Source: a virus | Direction: 5' to 3' (one strand) | Virus record (IMG/VR): IMGVR_UViG_3300045303_000219 | Span: 1-55,328 of that record | DNA length: 55,328 nucleotides | Shown here: piece after piece, positions 28,554-37,584 of the stretch | Layout: each line of letters begins with the position of its first letter | Position numbering within the stretch: position 1 is the first letter of the stretch | The notes under the pieces: generated by a model | Seen by the model: the letters and a program-made list of their open reading frames with translations, nothing else | Databases searched by the model: none | What the model was told of the DNA's origin: nothing | Program-made: the position numbers and the translations under genes

Positions 28554-28879
28554 GCTTCTCTATGTCTGAAACACCGACGAATGGCCGGGGCGAACTCCCG
28601 GGCCTCACCGGGCCGGGCGTTGCGCAGGTGCGTGTGCCCGAGGTTGACGTGCTCGTCGACCGCTACGTGACGGCCCGCGATACGCGAATGGAACACACGA
28701 AAAGGGAAGTCGAAGCGAAGGGGAATCTGGTCGCCGCGCTTCATGCGAACGCCGACGCCATAGGCCGGACCCCCGGCGGCGATATCGTTTACCATTACGA
28801 CGATCTCGTGGTCACGCTGGCGACCGGCAAAGAGAAATTAAAAGTCCGCACCGCGGGCAACGAGGAGGAGGAGGAATGA
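28550..28879 (+). CDS. RecT-operon partner protein (109 aa)
   Basis: ATG at 28550 overlaps the RHH stop; its TGA overlaps the RecT start (ATGA). The middle is a charged helix (RMEHTKREVEAKGNLVAALH) followed by a beta stretch (DIVYHYDDLVVTLATGKEKL) and an acidic end. Small proteins like this often precede phage RecT genes; function unproven. Confidence 0.7.
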   Translation: MSFSMSETPTNGRGELPGLTGPGVAQVRVPEVDVLVDRYVTARDTRMEHTKREVEAKGNLVAALHANADAIGRTPGGDIVYHYDDLVVTLATGKEKLKVRTAGNEEEEE

Positions 28880-29904
28880 GCGAGGAAAAAGGAAAGCAAA
28901 TAATCGAGTTTGTGCCCTTCGGCACGAAAGACAAAATCCAGCTCTCGATCGAGCTGGTAAAGCGGATGATCGCGGTCAAAACGAAGACCGGCAAAACGTG
29001 CACCGATGAGGATGCCTTTCGCTTTATGCTCATGTGTCAGGCCCGGAAGCTTAATCCCTTTGAGGGCGACGCATTTTTGATCGGCTACGATGGCCAGCAC
29101 GGCGCGTCCTTCTCGCTAATCACCGCCCACCAAGCTTTTCTCAAGCGGGCCGAGCTGCACCCGGAATTTGATGGCATGGATAGCGGCACGATCGTTTTGC
29201 GCGAGGGAAACATCCACGATCTCATAGGCGACTGGCACATGCCGAACGACCGGGTGCTTGGCGGTTGGGCCACGGTGTTTTTCAAGAACCGGGCGCACCC
29301 GATGAAAAAGCGGGTCCGGCTGGAGCGCTTTAACAAAGGCTACGGCATCTGGAAAGACGATCCCGCCGGGATGATCGTAAAGTGCGCCGAGGCCGACGCC
29401 CTACGCAGCTCCTTCCCGACCATGCTGGGCGGCATGTTTATCACCGAGGAGATTGAGGCCGCCGGGGCCGCCGACATCGCGCGCCCGGTGTTTCCGGGTA
29501 ACACCGGCCCAGCCGCCGCGAATGGCGGCACCGTCGTCGACGTGGAGCCCACGCCGGTGCCTCCCGCGCCCGAGCGCAAGGTCGAGGAGCCGAAAAAAAA
29601 AGCGCCGACGCTGACCCGGAAAAGCCCGGCGGCCCCGGCGGCCCGTTCGATTGAGAAGAAGGCCGAAACCCCGCACCAGAAGTTTGCCGCCCTGCTGGCG
29701 GTTGGGAATTGCACGCCGGACGATTTCATCGCAATGGCCCTCGACGAGGGCTGGATCGATTTGGAGCAAACCTTCGACAAAATCCCCACCGACCGGGTCG
29801 CCGAGTTCATGCGGGACGAGAACTGGGCCGTGATAATGGAATTGCTCGATCAGCGTGCCGCGAAGCGGGCTTCGGAGGCCGCCGCGAAAGGTGACCTGCT
29901 GTAG
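28876..29904 (+). CDS. RecT/Bet-family single-strand annealing protein
   Basis: The 342-aa protein matches the Bet/RecT core: KTCTDEDAFRFMLMCQARKL, NPFEGDAFLIGYDG, then SLITAHQAFLKRAELHPEFD and MPNDRVLGGWATVFFKN, with MIVKCAEADALRSSFP near 165-180. These annealases pair complementary single strands. Residues 210-260 are a Pro/Lys-rich linker and the C-terminus is a helical domain. The Cas4-like and DUF1064-like nucleases across the divergent promoter are probable partners. Confidence 0.88.
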   Translation: MSEEKGKQIIEFVPFGTKDKIQLSIELVKRMIAVKTKTGKTCTDEDAFRFMLMCQARKLNPFEGDAFLIGYDGQHGASFSLITAHQAFLKRAELHPEFDGMDSGTIVLREGNIHDLIGDWHMPNDRVLGGWATVFFKNRAHPMKKRVRLERFNKGYGIWKDDPAGMIVKCAEADALRSSFPTMLGGMFITEEIEAAGAADIARPVFPGNTGPAAANGGTVVDVEPTPVPPAPERKVEEPKKKAPTLTRKSPAAPAARSIEKKAETPHQKFAALLAVGNCTPDDFIAMALDEGWIDLEQTFDKIPTDRVAEFMRDENWAVIMELLDQRAAKRASEAAAKGDLL

Positions 29905-29905
29905 C

Positions 29906-30238
29906 ATGCCCATCGACCCCTTCTTCACCGCGGCACCCCAGCGCCGGGTTTACACCGAGGCCGACAAGGCCGAGCGCGACCGCCTCCGGGCGCTTCCGTT
30001 TGAAGAGCGCCGGGCTGAATATCAGCGCCTCAAAGGCATCATGCGCACGCACGTCCAGATCGACCGGGGCGCCTTTTTATTCGTGCGCGATATGGACCAG
30101 CGGCTCAATTGGCGTAAGCGCCGGGACTGGCACGAAAATTATCGGAAGTATTGCACCGCCGGGAACGTGGTCCCCGGCGGCGCCTATTCATGCCCGGAAG
30201 CGCACCGAAGCATCTCACACCGTGCCCCGGGCGCTTAG
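29906..30238 (+). CDS. Hypothetical protein (110 aa), convergent with tail fibre
   Basis: ATG at 29906 lies one base after the RecT stop. The N-terminus (YTEADKAERDRLRALPFEER) is charged and helical; the end holds WRKRRDWHENYRKYCTAGNV. It overlaps the tail-fibre gene end by 4 bp. No family was recognised. Confidence 0.6.
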   Translation: MPIDPFFTAAPQRRVYTEADKAERDRLRALPFEERRAEYQRLKGIMRTHVQIDRGAFLFVRDMDQRLNWRKRRDWHENYRKYCTAGNVVPGGAYSCPEAHRSISHRAPGA

Positions 30239-31995
30239 GGGACGACCGAAATATAGGAGCCATAATTCCCGCCGCTAAGGCCCGCGGCGGGGTTGCAGGT
30301 TGGCGCGCCGCCGGTGCCCTGCTTGTAGGTGATGAAGCTCGTTCCAAACGCCTTCAGGTCCACGCCGTTGTTGCCGCGGAAATTCGAAAAGGGGCCGAAG
30401 ATAAAAATGCCGCCGTAATCGGCCTCAAGGCCGACGTCGCAATTCACGAAATAAACATTGCCTAACTCAATGGTTGCGCCCCAGTTTCGCGCCCCCTGAT
30501 AGCAGTGATTCAAATACACTTTGCCCGAGATCGCGGGGACGCCGGGGATCGCACCGTAGCCACTCCCGTCGCCGGTCGAGATGCCCGCGCCACATGCGTT
30601 CGCGCACAGGTTCACGTTTTGGTTGTGCCCGACCAGCGTGCCCCCGCCGCCGAAACCGAAATCGCTGTCGGTGCACACGACATCGGAGGGCCAACCGACC
30701 ACGCAGTAGCCTGCGATCGAAAGGGCGACGCCGCAGCCGGTGATGTAGACATCCTTAACCGTCGACCGGGTGCCGCCCAGCGAGAGGCCGTGAAAGCCGC
30801 CGATGACGCAAACGTTCTGGACGTTGAGGCCGTTGGGCGCCGCGACGTTGACGTGCGTAGCGGGCCACGGCTGCCCGGGATTCGGGTTGGCGACGTAAAT
30901 GATCGAGGGCATCCACGTCAACCGGCGCGCCGCGCCGAACTGCCCGGTGTCGCTCAGATTGTAGACAGCCTGCGTGTCGCGCTTGAGCGTGCTACAGGTG
31001 ACGAACGCAGCTGCCACATTCTGCGCCACGCACCCGCCCGCCCAGCCCGCGTCCACGTTCATCAGGTAGCACGGCACCCCGTTGGTTAGGCCCGTCGCGG
31101 CGGCATTCGCGCAGGCCACGTTCTTTTGCGTGGGTGAAACGTAATTGATGGCGGTGACCGGGATGTCGATCCGCGGTTGGCCGACGAGGAAAATTTGCTG
31201 GCTGTCGGGGTGCCCGAGCGTGACCCGCCCGTCGAAGAGGCCTTTCCACAAATGAATCGTGGCGAGCTTGTCCGGCGGGATGTGAAACTGCAAAAGGTAA
31301 TCGTGCGCCGCCTGAATCGTCGGGAAGAGCACGTTCGGGTCGGTGATGCCCGGGTAGGTTTCCGGCACGTAAAGGTCGAGGTTATTGTGCAGGACCGATG
31401 TGCCGATGTAGATCGTGTCGCCGCCCGGTTCATCGTGAATCTCCATCGCGGTGCCCTGCACGATCCGCTTAAAGCGCAGCACGTTGCCGGTGGTCTCTTT
31501 GTAGGGGCCGGGGCCGGTCGTGTCCGAGCCAATGTTTTCGCCCATCACCGCTTCGCTCGGCCCGATCGAGACCGTGATGTTCCCGGTAGGAATCCGGTCG
31601 ACGATCATTTTGATTTTGAAGACCTGCACCGTAGGCGCCGCCGGGTCGATATGATCGGGGGTCTCGGCCAAAACGTTGGAGACCGAGTAAAGCCGGTCGG
31701 CCTCCGCGGCGATGTGCGCCATGACGCCAACCTCCCGCAAATCGAAAGCATGCGGCGCTTGGTCGCTGCGGAAATTTCCCTCGACCAGCATGATGCCGTT
31801 CCCGAGATCGCGCTTCGACGAAATCACGACGTCCATGACGTAGGCTTTCAGCGCGGTGAGCGGCCATAGTTCGCTCGGCGCCGATGCCACGCCGCTACCG
31901 ACCACGATTTTCGTGACGCGAAGTAACTCCGCATTTTGCGCCCGGCCCAGCATGCTGCGGCCCGCGTCTGTGAATTCTTGTTTGGCTAGTGACAT
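30235..31995 (-). CDS. Tail fibre with DUF3751-like N-terminus and beta-helix body
   Basis: ATG at 31995 follows an AGGAG site. The first 150 residues (QEFTDAGRSMLGRAQNAELL, LREVGVMAHIAAEADRLYSV) match the phage tail-collar/fibre attachment domain found in gpH-like fibres. Residues 200-586 are Gly/Asn/Val-rich with a parallel beta-helix look (GLSLGGTRSTVKDVYITGCG), suited to a host-surface binder. It follows gpI in the P2 order. Confidence 0.8.
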   Translation of the reverse strand: MSLAKQEFTDAGRSMLGRAQNAELLRVTKIVVGSGVASAPSELWPLTALKAYVMDVVISSKRDLGNGIMLVEGNFRSDQAPHAFDLREVGVMAHIAAEADRLYSVSNVLAETPDHIDPAAPTVQVFKIKMIVDRIPTGNITVSIGPSEAVMGENIGSDTTGPGPYKETTGNVLRFKRIVQGTAMEIHDEPGGDTIYIGTSVLHNNLDLYVPETYPGITDPNVLFPTIQAAHDYLLQFHIPPDKLATIHLWKGLFDGRVTLGHPDSQQIFLVGQPRIDIPVTAINYVSPTQKNVACANAAATGLTNGVPCYLMNVDAGWAGGCVAQNVAAAFVTCSTLKRDTQAVYNLSDTGQFGAARRLTWMPSIIYVANPNPGQPWPATHVNVAAPNGLNVQNVCVIGGFHGLSLGGTRSTVKDVYITGCGVALSIAGYCVVGWPSDVVCTDSDFGFGGGGTLVGHNQNVNLCANACGAGISTGDGSGYGAIPGVPAISGKVYLNHCYQGARNWGATIELGNVYFVNCDVGLEADYGGIFIFGPFSNFRGNNGVDLKAFGTSFITYKQGTGGAPTCNPAAGLSGGNYGSYISVVP

Positions 31996-32022
31996 GGGTT
32001 TCTCCTTTTACTTTTTAACATT

Positions 32023-32931
32023 TTAAGGGCCGCTGACCACCGTGATCGCTGCTGGGTTGGCCAGCCCGCCGTTATTCGTGACGCCGATCTGCACCGTGCC
32101 CGCGGCGCGGGCAGTGTAGGTGAAGGTCCCGGTTCGGGTTTCCGTTGTGAGCGTGAGGTTTCGGGGCGTGAACGTGCCCCGCGCGGTGCCATCGTTCGGC
32201 GTAAGAATAACCGGGTCTGGCAGCGTGTCGCCTACGCGCAGCGCCACGGTGAACGGCGCCGATGCTACGTTCGGGACGCAGGTTGATGGCCCGGATAGCA
32301 GGTAGCCGTGCGCGATAAGATCGGGCGCGTCGATTTCGCGGTAAATGAAGCGCAGCAGCATGGCGCACCAGCCGATCGTGCAATCGCTGGCGATGGCCCT
32401 GAAAACTCCTTCGCACCACCGGGAGACCGGCTTATAACGGTCGATCAATTCCAGCACCGCCTGCTCGGTGTCCGGGTCGACGATGATGTTCTCGTCGACG
32501 TAAACGCGGAAGCGATAACGGTCATGCCAACCCGGTGCGGTCGGGTAATTAGGCGGCAGCGGGTCCATGTAATCGAACCACTCGACGAGCGTAGCGCCCC
32601 CGGGCCAATACGTGTCGAGCACCTCCTGCACGAGTGCCACGGTGCCCTTGCGCATGTGCCAAGTGATCGACTTCTGGACGAGGTTTTTTCGGAACTCAAG
32701 GGGCCGGTTCGCGTCGTAGAAATCGACGTGGAATTGCCACGCCAGAATATCGATGAGCGCCGGGTCATTGATGCCCATAATATTCGGGATCATGATCACG
32801 ACGCCGGTCTCGTCGATGATCTGATACATCTGCCGGTCAAAGGCCGCGCAGGCCGATTTCACCTGCGCATCGTAGGAAATCGACGACGTGCACAGGTCGA
32901 TCAATTTGGACGTGCGCAGCGTGGTGCTCAT
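32023..32931 (-). CDS. Tail protein I (P2 gpI-like) with C-terminal Ig-like extension
   Basis: ATG at 32931 follows AGGAGG. LAWQFHVDFYDANRPLEFRK, HMRKGTVALVQEVLDTYWPG, and LIDRYKPVSRWCEG are gpI signatures. After about residue 210 a beta-rich domain (TPNDGTARGTFTPRNLTLTT then TYTARAAGTVQIGVTNNG) looks like an immunoglobulin-like add-on not found in P2 gpI. It overlaps the preceding zinc microprotein by ATGA. Confidence 0.85.
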   Translation of the reverse strand: MSTTLRTSKLIDLCTSSISYDAQVKSACAAFDRQMYQIIDETGVVIMIPNIMGINDPALIDILAWQFHVDFYDANRPLEFRKNLVQKSITWHMRKGTVALVQEVLDTYWPGGATLVEWFDYMDPLPPNYPTAPGWHDRYRFRVYVDENIIVDPDTEQAVLELIDRYKPVSRWCEGVFRAIASDCTIGWCAMLLRFIYREIDAPDLIAHGYLLSGPSTCVPNVASAPFTVALRVGDTLPDPVILTPNDGTARGTFTPRNLTLTTETRTGTFTYTARAAGTVQIGVTNNGGLANPAAITVVSGP

Positions 32932-33182
32932 GCCCCGGGCCTCCTGAAAAGCGAACACGGGCACCGATGCCGCGCCCACGCCTTCATGTAGCACCTGCCG
33001 CGCTTCGCTTCATGCCCGCGCCGTTGATGCCCGCAGCGGCAGAGATCGGTATCGCAAAGCGACGGGTCGGGAAGGAAAAGCGACGACGTAGTAAATGTGG
33101 CGCGGGATGCCGCGGGGCTTTCCCTCCCGCTTGGCAGCAGCCCGCGCCGTGTTTCGCGTGTGGTGTTGATGAGAGAAATCAT
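32928..33182 (-). CDS. Zinc-binding protein CxCGHxxxGH type (84 aa)
   Basis: ATG at 33182 overlaps the HNH stop and its TGA overlaps the gpI start, both ATGA. The C-terminal half contains CDTDLCRCGHQRRGHEAKRG then RCYMKAWARHRCPCSLFRRP, a Cys/His pattern (CRCGH...GH...RC...CPC) that recurs in small bacterial and phage proteins. The N-terminal 40 residues are low-complexity. Confidence 0.6.
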   Translation of the reverse strand: MISLINTTRETRRGLLPSGRESPAASRATFTTSSLFLPDPSLCDTDLCRCGHQRRGHEAKRGRCYMKAWARHRCPCSLFRRPGA

Positions 33183-33652
33183 GCCCGGAGCCTCCTGATG
33201 TAATGTTCAAGCCCGGCAACCGGATCGCGGCCCTTCTGGTAAATCCACCATTGTAGACTGGGTTTTTTGACGCCCCATTTTCGGCATTGCGCCAGCAGCG
33301 GCAAAGTTTCGCCGCGAAACGTAATCATCCGGCATCGCCGGGAGTTATTCGATTGTTCGGCCCGCGTCGCCCATCGCACGTTCCCGGGCACGTAGCCCCG
33401 GTCGTTATTTATGCGGTCAATGGTGTGCAGCGGCGAAGGCCGCTTGCCGATATGTGCGAGGAAAGACGGAAAGTCGTTGACCCACTCCTTCGCCATCGTA
33501 ATACCCCGCCCGCCGTAGTATCTAAAGTCGGGCAGTCGGGTATTAAAGCAGCGACCCTTAATGCGTTTCCAAGTGTGATATTCTGGCGTCGCCCCGCGTC
33601 CGTCGATGAAGTTGTGGTTTCGCCCGGTGCGTTTTGATATTCCTGATGGCAC
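33179..33652 (-). CDS. HNH homing-type endonuclease
   Basis: GTG at 33652 follows GAGGAGG in the end of gene J. The 157-aa product shows the AP2/HNH phage pattern: YHTWKRIKGRCFN, YYGGRGITMAKEW, then HTIDRINNDRGYVPGNVRWA and EQSNNSRR. The C-terminal part (FRGETLPLLAQCRKWGVKKP) is a NUMOD-like helix-turn-helix. It sits between J and I, where P2-like phages normally have none, so it is probably a mobile insert. Confidence 0.85.
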   Translation of the reverse strand: MPSGISKRTGRNHNFIDGRGATPEYHTWKRIKGRCFNTRLPDFRYYGGRGITMAKEWVNDFPSFLAHIGKRPSPLHTIDRINNDRGYVPGNVRWATRAEQSNNSRRCRMITFRGETLPLLAQCRKWGVKKPSLQWWIYQKGRDPVAGLEHYIRRLRA

Positions 33653-33654
33653 GG

Positions 33655-34911
33655 TTACGCCTCCTCTAAAGCAACAAAGTTTACGATCGGCTCGCTACCG
33701 ACGGCCTCATTGTGCACCGCCAGCTGGTTGTAATTCATCACCTGAAAGGTCGGCGTCGGCGTATGGACCAAGATGCGCTTCGCACCGGCCTGCAAACACC
33801 GTTTGCGCAGCTCGTCGCAATTCAGGTCCCGGGACACATAGGACCGCTGCCATAAAATCCAGTCCGCCGCCGCGGCCTCGACGTTGCTTTTTATCGTTTC
33901 AAGCAGCACCTCGTTGTCCTTTTCGATCCAGTAATCCATGTTGAGCCGGTAAGTGAAAACGACCGGCGCAAAAACGCTCACGTAATCGGTCACCGGGCGC
34001 CGGGTATCGGCCCGGCACACCGCCAAAACTAGATCCAAAATTGGCTGCGTAGGAATCTGCCCGCCCTTCAGTAGCGGGTAAATCCAGACCTCGCCCGCGA
34101 TTTCCGGCGCCGAATGAATCACGGCCTGCATGATGTCCGGGTGCGCCGTGAGCGTCCAGAACTCGTATGCGTCCCGGGGGCCGCACGTTGAGAAACTTTC
34201 GATCGCCAACCAGACCCGGTAGCGATACTGCTCATCGTTTTCTTTTTCGCTGCCGCCCGCCGTGATGACGGTGTTTTCTACGTTCATCCCGTAGGACTGA
34301 TTCCAGTTGATGATGCTGTTTATTTGCCCCGGGGCAAAGCCGTTCCCGACCTCGCCATCCGAGAGCGCCTGCGCGTTCACTTCTACGGTCAGGTCGCCTG
34401 CCGAAATGATGCCATCCTTGAGCGTTTTGAACACGACCGCGGTCGGCGCTTGGCACATGGTGCCCTTCGGAATTGTCACCGTGAATGCAAGTGGCCCGGC
34501 CAGCGAAAAACGCAGCGTGGTCAGCGCCGCGGATGCCGGAAGGCGCATCGCGCGCGCGCCGTAAAGTGCCGCGAGGTTGTCGAGGTAATCGTCCCGGGCA
34601 TACTTCAGCAGGTTCTGTTTGCCGGTGAAATCGATCAGCGTGCGCTGGTGCGAAAGCCAGTGGCACACGACGAGCAGGTGTAGCCGCACCGGGTCCCCGG
34701 GCGCCAGCGATTTTGCGATGCCGGTGAGGGCCAGAAACGCGGCCTCATAATCGACGATAACCTCGCTCGCGATCACCGTGGGGTCTTTGACCGCGAAGTC
34801 GATGTCGGGCACGTAGGGCAGCCCATAAACGGGCGCACCGGGTAGCGCGGAAACCGGGCTGTCCGGGGACCCGGGCTCGGGCGGTGTGGGCGGCTGAATT
34901 ACAAGGGCCAT
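33655..34911 (-). CDS. Baseplate protein J
   Basis: ATG at 34911 removes a false upstream extension and gives 418 aa. The features FSLAGPLAFTVTIPKGTMCQ, VFKTLKDGIISAGDLTVEVN, and GSEKENDEQYRYRVWLAIES match the baseplate J family. J links the wedge to the tail-tip plug. No good ribosome site was seen; it lies 5 bp after the lysin gene stop. Confidence 0.88.
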   Translation of the reverse strand: MALVIQPPTPPEPGSPDSPVSALPGAPVYGLPYVPDIDFAVKDPTVIASEVIVDYEAAFLALTGIAKSLAPGDPVRLHLLVVCHWLSHQRTLIDFTGKQNLLKYARDDYLDNLAALYGARAMRLPASAALTTLRFSLAGPLAFTVTIPKGTMCQAPTAVVFKTLKDGIISAGDLTVEVNAQALSDGEVGNGFAPGQINSIINWNQSYGMNVENTVITAGGSEKENDEQYRYRVWLAIESFSTCGPRDAYEFWTLTAHPDIMQAVIHSAPEIAGEVWIYPLLKGGQIPTQPILDLVLAVCRADTRRPVTDYVSVFAPVVFTYRLNMDYWIEKDNEVLLETIKSNVEAAAADWILWQRSYVSRDLNCDELRKRCLQAGAKRILVHTPTPTFQVMNYNQLAVHNEAVGSEPIVNFVALEEA

Positions 34912-34916
34912 ATTTT

Positions 34917-35402
34917 TTAAGCGGGTTGGAGTTTGTAAGTGAAGTTGTTGACGACCGCCGGGATGTCCGGCCACAGCTCGTAAAGGTAAATCCGGCGTTC
35001 ATCGCCGCTGTTGTAGGAGATCGCCGGGTTTGCCTTTTTCGCCAAGCAGTAGGCGGCCTCCCCGGTCTTATCGTCCGGGCCGATCTCGCCGGTCACCGCG
35101 GGAAACGATTTGCCGGTGTTCTTATTCGTGAGGCGCCCGAGGCAGCCCATCACTATGCCGGGCACCTGTGCACGCACCTGCGGCGGGACGACGATGTAGC
35201 GGTCCTTGTCGGCGTTGAGGTATTTGCCGCCTTCGATGCCGCCGGAATAGTAGGCGGTCTGCGACTGGTGATAATCGTCGCCGTGTGCCGGGCCGCAGCC
35301 GTCGTTGCAAATGTCGAGATCGGAAACGAACCAAATGTATGCGCCCCCGTCCTCGTAGTAGATCGTCACCGGCGAGATCGTGAGCAGTTTTTCGGCCTTC
35401 AT
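34917..35402 (-). CDS. GH75-like (chitosanase-type) endolysin candidate
   Basis: The 161-aa protein shares the layout of glycoside hydrolase family 75: SQTAYYSGGIEGGKYLNADK, then YIVVPP and, after a loop, SFPAVTGEIGPDDKTGEAAY CLAKKA. Family 75 has Asp in a GDxGP motif and Glu in GE; here the first is EIGP, with Asp changed to Glu, and the second GE is kept. GH75 is best known from fungi. It lies next to a lipoprotein and a membrane protein, which fits a lysis cassette. Confidence 0.65.
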   Translation of the reverse strand: MKAEKLLTISPVTIYYEDGGAYIWFVSDLDICNDGCGPAHGDDYHQSQTAYYSGGIEGGKYLNADKDRYIVVPPQVRAQVPGIVMGCLGRLTNKNTGKSFPAVTGEIGPDDKTGEAAYCLAKKANPAISYNSGDERRIYLYELWPDIPAVVNNFTYKLQPA

Positions 35403-35404
35403 TT

Positions 35405-35755
35405 TTATTCGTTGGGTTTCGGCTCGGCGGGCCGAACCGGCGCGCGGCTCAGGTCGTTAAAATGCTTAACGACCGTGTGCGGCACTTTGATTTTTCCGTC
35501 GTTCTGGACCTGAATTCGGCTGTCGTCCGGGATCACGTAACCGCCGTGATCGGCCTCCAGCGAATGATATTCGTTCAGCCATTGCGGGGTGACGTAGGCG
35601 GCGCCCTCTGCTGCCGCGCGCCGGTGCGCGGTGTGATGCTTCTTCCCGTGCCGGTGCACCACCACCGGCTTCGGTTTTGCCAGCGGTTCGATCTTGATCG
35701 TGCACGCGGTAAGGCCGAGCACGCATAGCAGGAGAACGATGATTGTGTAGGTCAT
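35405..35755 (-). CDS. Small lipoprotein, outer-membrane spanin candidate
   Basis: ATG at 35755 overlaps the previous TGA (ATGA). MTYTIIVLLLCVLGLTAC is a lipoprotein signal with a lipobox Cys at residue 18. The mature part is His/Lys-rich (VVVHRHGKKHHTAHRR) and Pro-rich at the end. With the membrane/coiled-coil gene before it and the lysin after it, it resembles an o-spanin, but longer than the usual Rz1 type. Confidence 0.65.
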   Translation of the reverse strand: MTYTIIVLLLCVLGLTACTIKIEPLAKPKPVVVHRHGKKHHTAHRRAAAEGAAYVTPQWLNEYHSLEADHGGYVIPDDSRIQVQNDGKIKVPHTVVKHFNDLSRAPVRPAEPKPNE

Positions 35756-36117
35756 GGCTTCGCCGGGCGCGGCCTGTCGATCAGGATCGCCCGCTCCAGT
35801 CCTTCGATTTTTAACTTCATCGCTTCGATCGACCGCGAGTCCTTTTCCACTTCCTTCATGCGCTCATCCAAGCGGCCCAGCTCCTTTGCCTGTTCCAGTG
35901 AAAACCGTTCGCCCGCCGCGGTGCCTTTGCTGTCCATGCGTTGAATCTGCGGCGCGACTTCGGCCTTCCAGAGTAGGATTTCCGTCTGCGTGCTGGCGAG
36001 CTTCTGCGACCGCACACCGAACCAGAACGCAGCGGCGATAACGCCACCAATGAATGGTGCGGCGATCTTCCCGACAGCCGCCCAGAGGCCGGTGTGGTTG
36101 CCTTTGTCATCAGCCAC
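35752..36117 (-). CDS. Membrane protein with coiled coil, i-spanin or holin candidate
   Basis: GTG at 36117 follows a GGAG site at about nine bases. IAAPFIGGVIAAAFWFGV is a transmembrane helix (about 18-35); residues 38-115 are a long coiled coil (MDSKGTAAGERFSLEQAKEL, ERMKEVEKDSRSIEAMKLKI). One span plus periplasmic coil is spanin-like; the gene's first place in the lysis group also fits a holin. Confidence 0.6.
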   Translation of the reverse strand: MADDKGNHTGLWAAVGKIAAPFIGGVIAAAFWFGVRSQKLASTQTEILLWKAEVAPQIQRMDSKGTAAGERFSLEQAKELGRLDERMKEVEKDSRSIEAMKLKIEGLERAILIDRPRPAKP

Positions 36118-36143
36118 ATGATCTCCATTTCATTGTCGCTGTT

Positions 36144-37220
36144 TCATGGTAGTTCGGTGATCGTAAACCAGCAGTTTGTTATATTCAGCTGGGCTGCGGC
36201 ATTGCTGCCTTGCCCAACAAGATCGAACCAGTATGCCGTTCCAACGGTTAATCCGGTAACTACGACTGTCGCGGTCATTGGACTGGTTACAGGAACGGCG
36301 GCTTGAGTTGCCGTCTGCATGCTGGCACCGATGGGCGTTCCGGCAGATGCCGCGCCATTGGTTGGTGGCGTCCCTGTCCCATAACGTATCCCGGCAAGAC
36401 TGAAGAAATTTCCGCCCGTCGTCCAGAACGCGCTCGCCGTGATCGTGACTAGCAGCTTGCCGCTGCATGTCGGCGTAATTTGCGCGGTGCTGCCCATGCC
36501 GAGCATCTTTGCCGTAACTCCAACTGTTGGCGTAGGCGCAACCGCAGTCTGCTGGAGACTAGCGAGCGGCTTCCATTCCGTATCGAAGTCGGTCGCGCTT
36601 TTCTTGCGCAGGATCGCGGCCAGCGCACCGCCCACGGGCACGCCTTGTCCGGTTGGTCCTTGTGCGCCCGTTGTGCCCTGTGGTCCTTGAATTCCCTGTG
36701 GCCCCTGAGTTCCTTGCGATCCGGTCGCGCCTGTGTTGCCCTGCGGCCCTTGTGATCCGGTCGGGCCTTTTATGTTCCCGCGGAGCGTCCATGTCGACGT
36801 GGCCGTTTTCTCGTAAACGTCGCCGAGCGAAATGTTCAAATACCAATCGTTGACTGCCCCCAGCCCGGTAGCCGGTGCACCCGCGCCAGAATACCAAGCC
36901 TCAGCTTGTCCGGTCGGCCCCTGCGGCCCCTCAATTCCCTGAATGCCCTGCGAGCCCTGCGTGCCGGTGTCGCCTTTCGGGCCTTTGATACTCGCTACTT
37001 GCGTCCAAATTGAGGCGCTGGTTTTCTCGTAAACGATGCCGCTATTGGTGTCCAAATACCAGTCGCCAACCTGCGTGCCGGGCGCGGTCCCGATCGGCGG
37101 CCCCGCACCGCTCCACCATGCTTCGCCGGGTGTGCCCGGAGGGCCTTGCGCGCCGGTCGCGCCCTGTGCACCGGGTGCACCCTGCGGCCCTTTGATGTTG
37201 CCTTTGGGTTGCCACGCCAT
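36144..37220 (-). CDS. Collagen-like tail protein with receptor-binding-like end
   Basis: ATG at 37220 follows GAGGG. The 358-aa protein has GxY triplets (GAPGAQGATGAQGPPGTPGE and others) in three blocks alternating with GDWYLDTNSGIVYEKT-like units. From residue 195 the C-terminus is a beta-rich domain (TVGVTAKMLGMGSTAQITPT, AYWFDLVGQGSNAAAQLN) that could bind the host. The start MAWQPKGNIKGP is shared with the next gene. Confidence 0.75.
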   Translation of the reverse strand: MAWQPKGNIKGPQGAPGAQGATGAQGPPGTPGEAWWSGAGPPIGTAPGTQVGDWYLDTNSGIVYEKTSASIWTQVASIKGPKGDTGTQGSQGIQGIEGPQGPTGQAEAWYSGAGAPATGLGAVNDWYLNISLGDVYEKTATSTWTLRGNIKGPTGSQGPQGNTGATGSQGTQGPQGIQGPQGTTGAQGPTGQGVPVGGALAAILRKKSATDFDTEWKPLASLQQTAVAPTPTVGVTAKMLGMGSTAQITPTCSGKLLVTITASAFWTTGGNFFSLAGIRYGTGTPPTNGAASAGTPIGASMQTATQAAVPVTSPMTATVVVTGLTVGTAYWFDLVGQGSNAAAQLNITNCWFTITELP

Positions 37221-37224
37221 GTTT

Positions 37225-37584
37225 TTAACCCTCGGGATCGGGATCGCCCATTACCTTGCGCCAGTGAACCTTCTCGCCCCTCGCCGCTTCACGCCCGGTC
37301 GGCGCGTCGGCCTGATAAATGTCGCCGGTCGCACTATTCAGAAACATGTCACCGGGAAGCGAGCCCGGGATCGTGCCCGGCGCATTCGGCTGGACCGTCC
37401 AAGTGCTGCCCCGGGTGCCCTGCGGCCCGGTTGCGCCGGTCGGCCCTGCCGGGCCTTGCGCCCCGGGTGGCCCCTGCGCGCCGTCCGCGCCTGCTGGCCC
37501 TTGCGCCCCGGTTGCGCCTACATTTCCCTGCGGGCCTGCTGGCCCCGCCGGGCCTTTGATGTTGCCTTTAGGTTGCCACGCCAT
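37225..37584 (-). CDS. Short collagen-like protein (119 aa)
   Basis: The start MAWQPKGNIKGP is identical to that of the 358-aa protein and lies in the last 17 bases of the gp25-like gene, read in another frame. GxY repeats (GPAGPAGPQGNVGATGAQGP) are followed by one MFLNSATGDIYQADAPTG unit. It looks like a duplicated shorter form. Confidence 0.7.
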   Translation of the reverse strand: MAWQPKGNIKGPAGPAGPQGNVGATGAQGPAGADGAQGPPGAQGPAGPTGATGPQGTRGSTWTVQPNAPGTIPGSLPGDMFLNSATGDIYQADAPTGREAARGEKVHWRKVMGDPDPEG

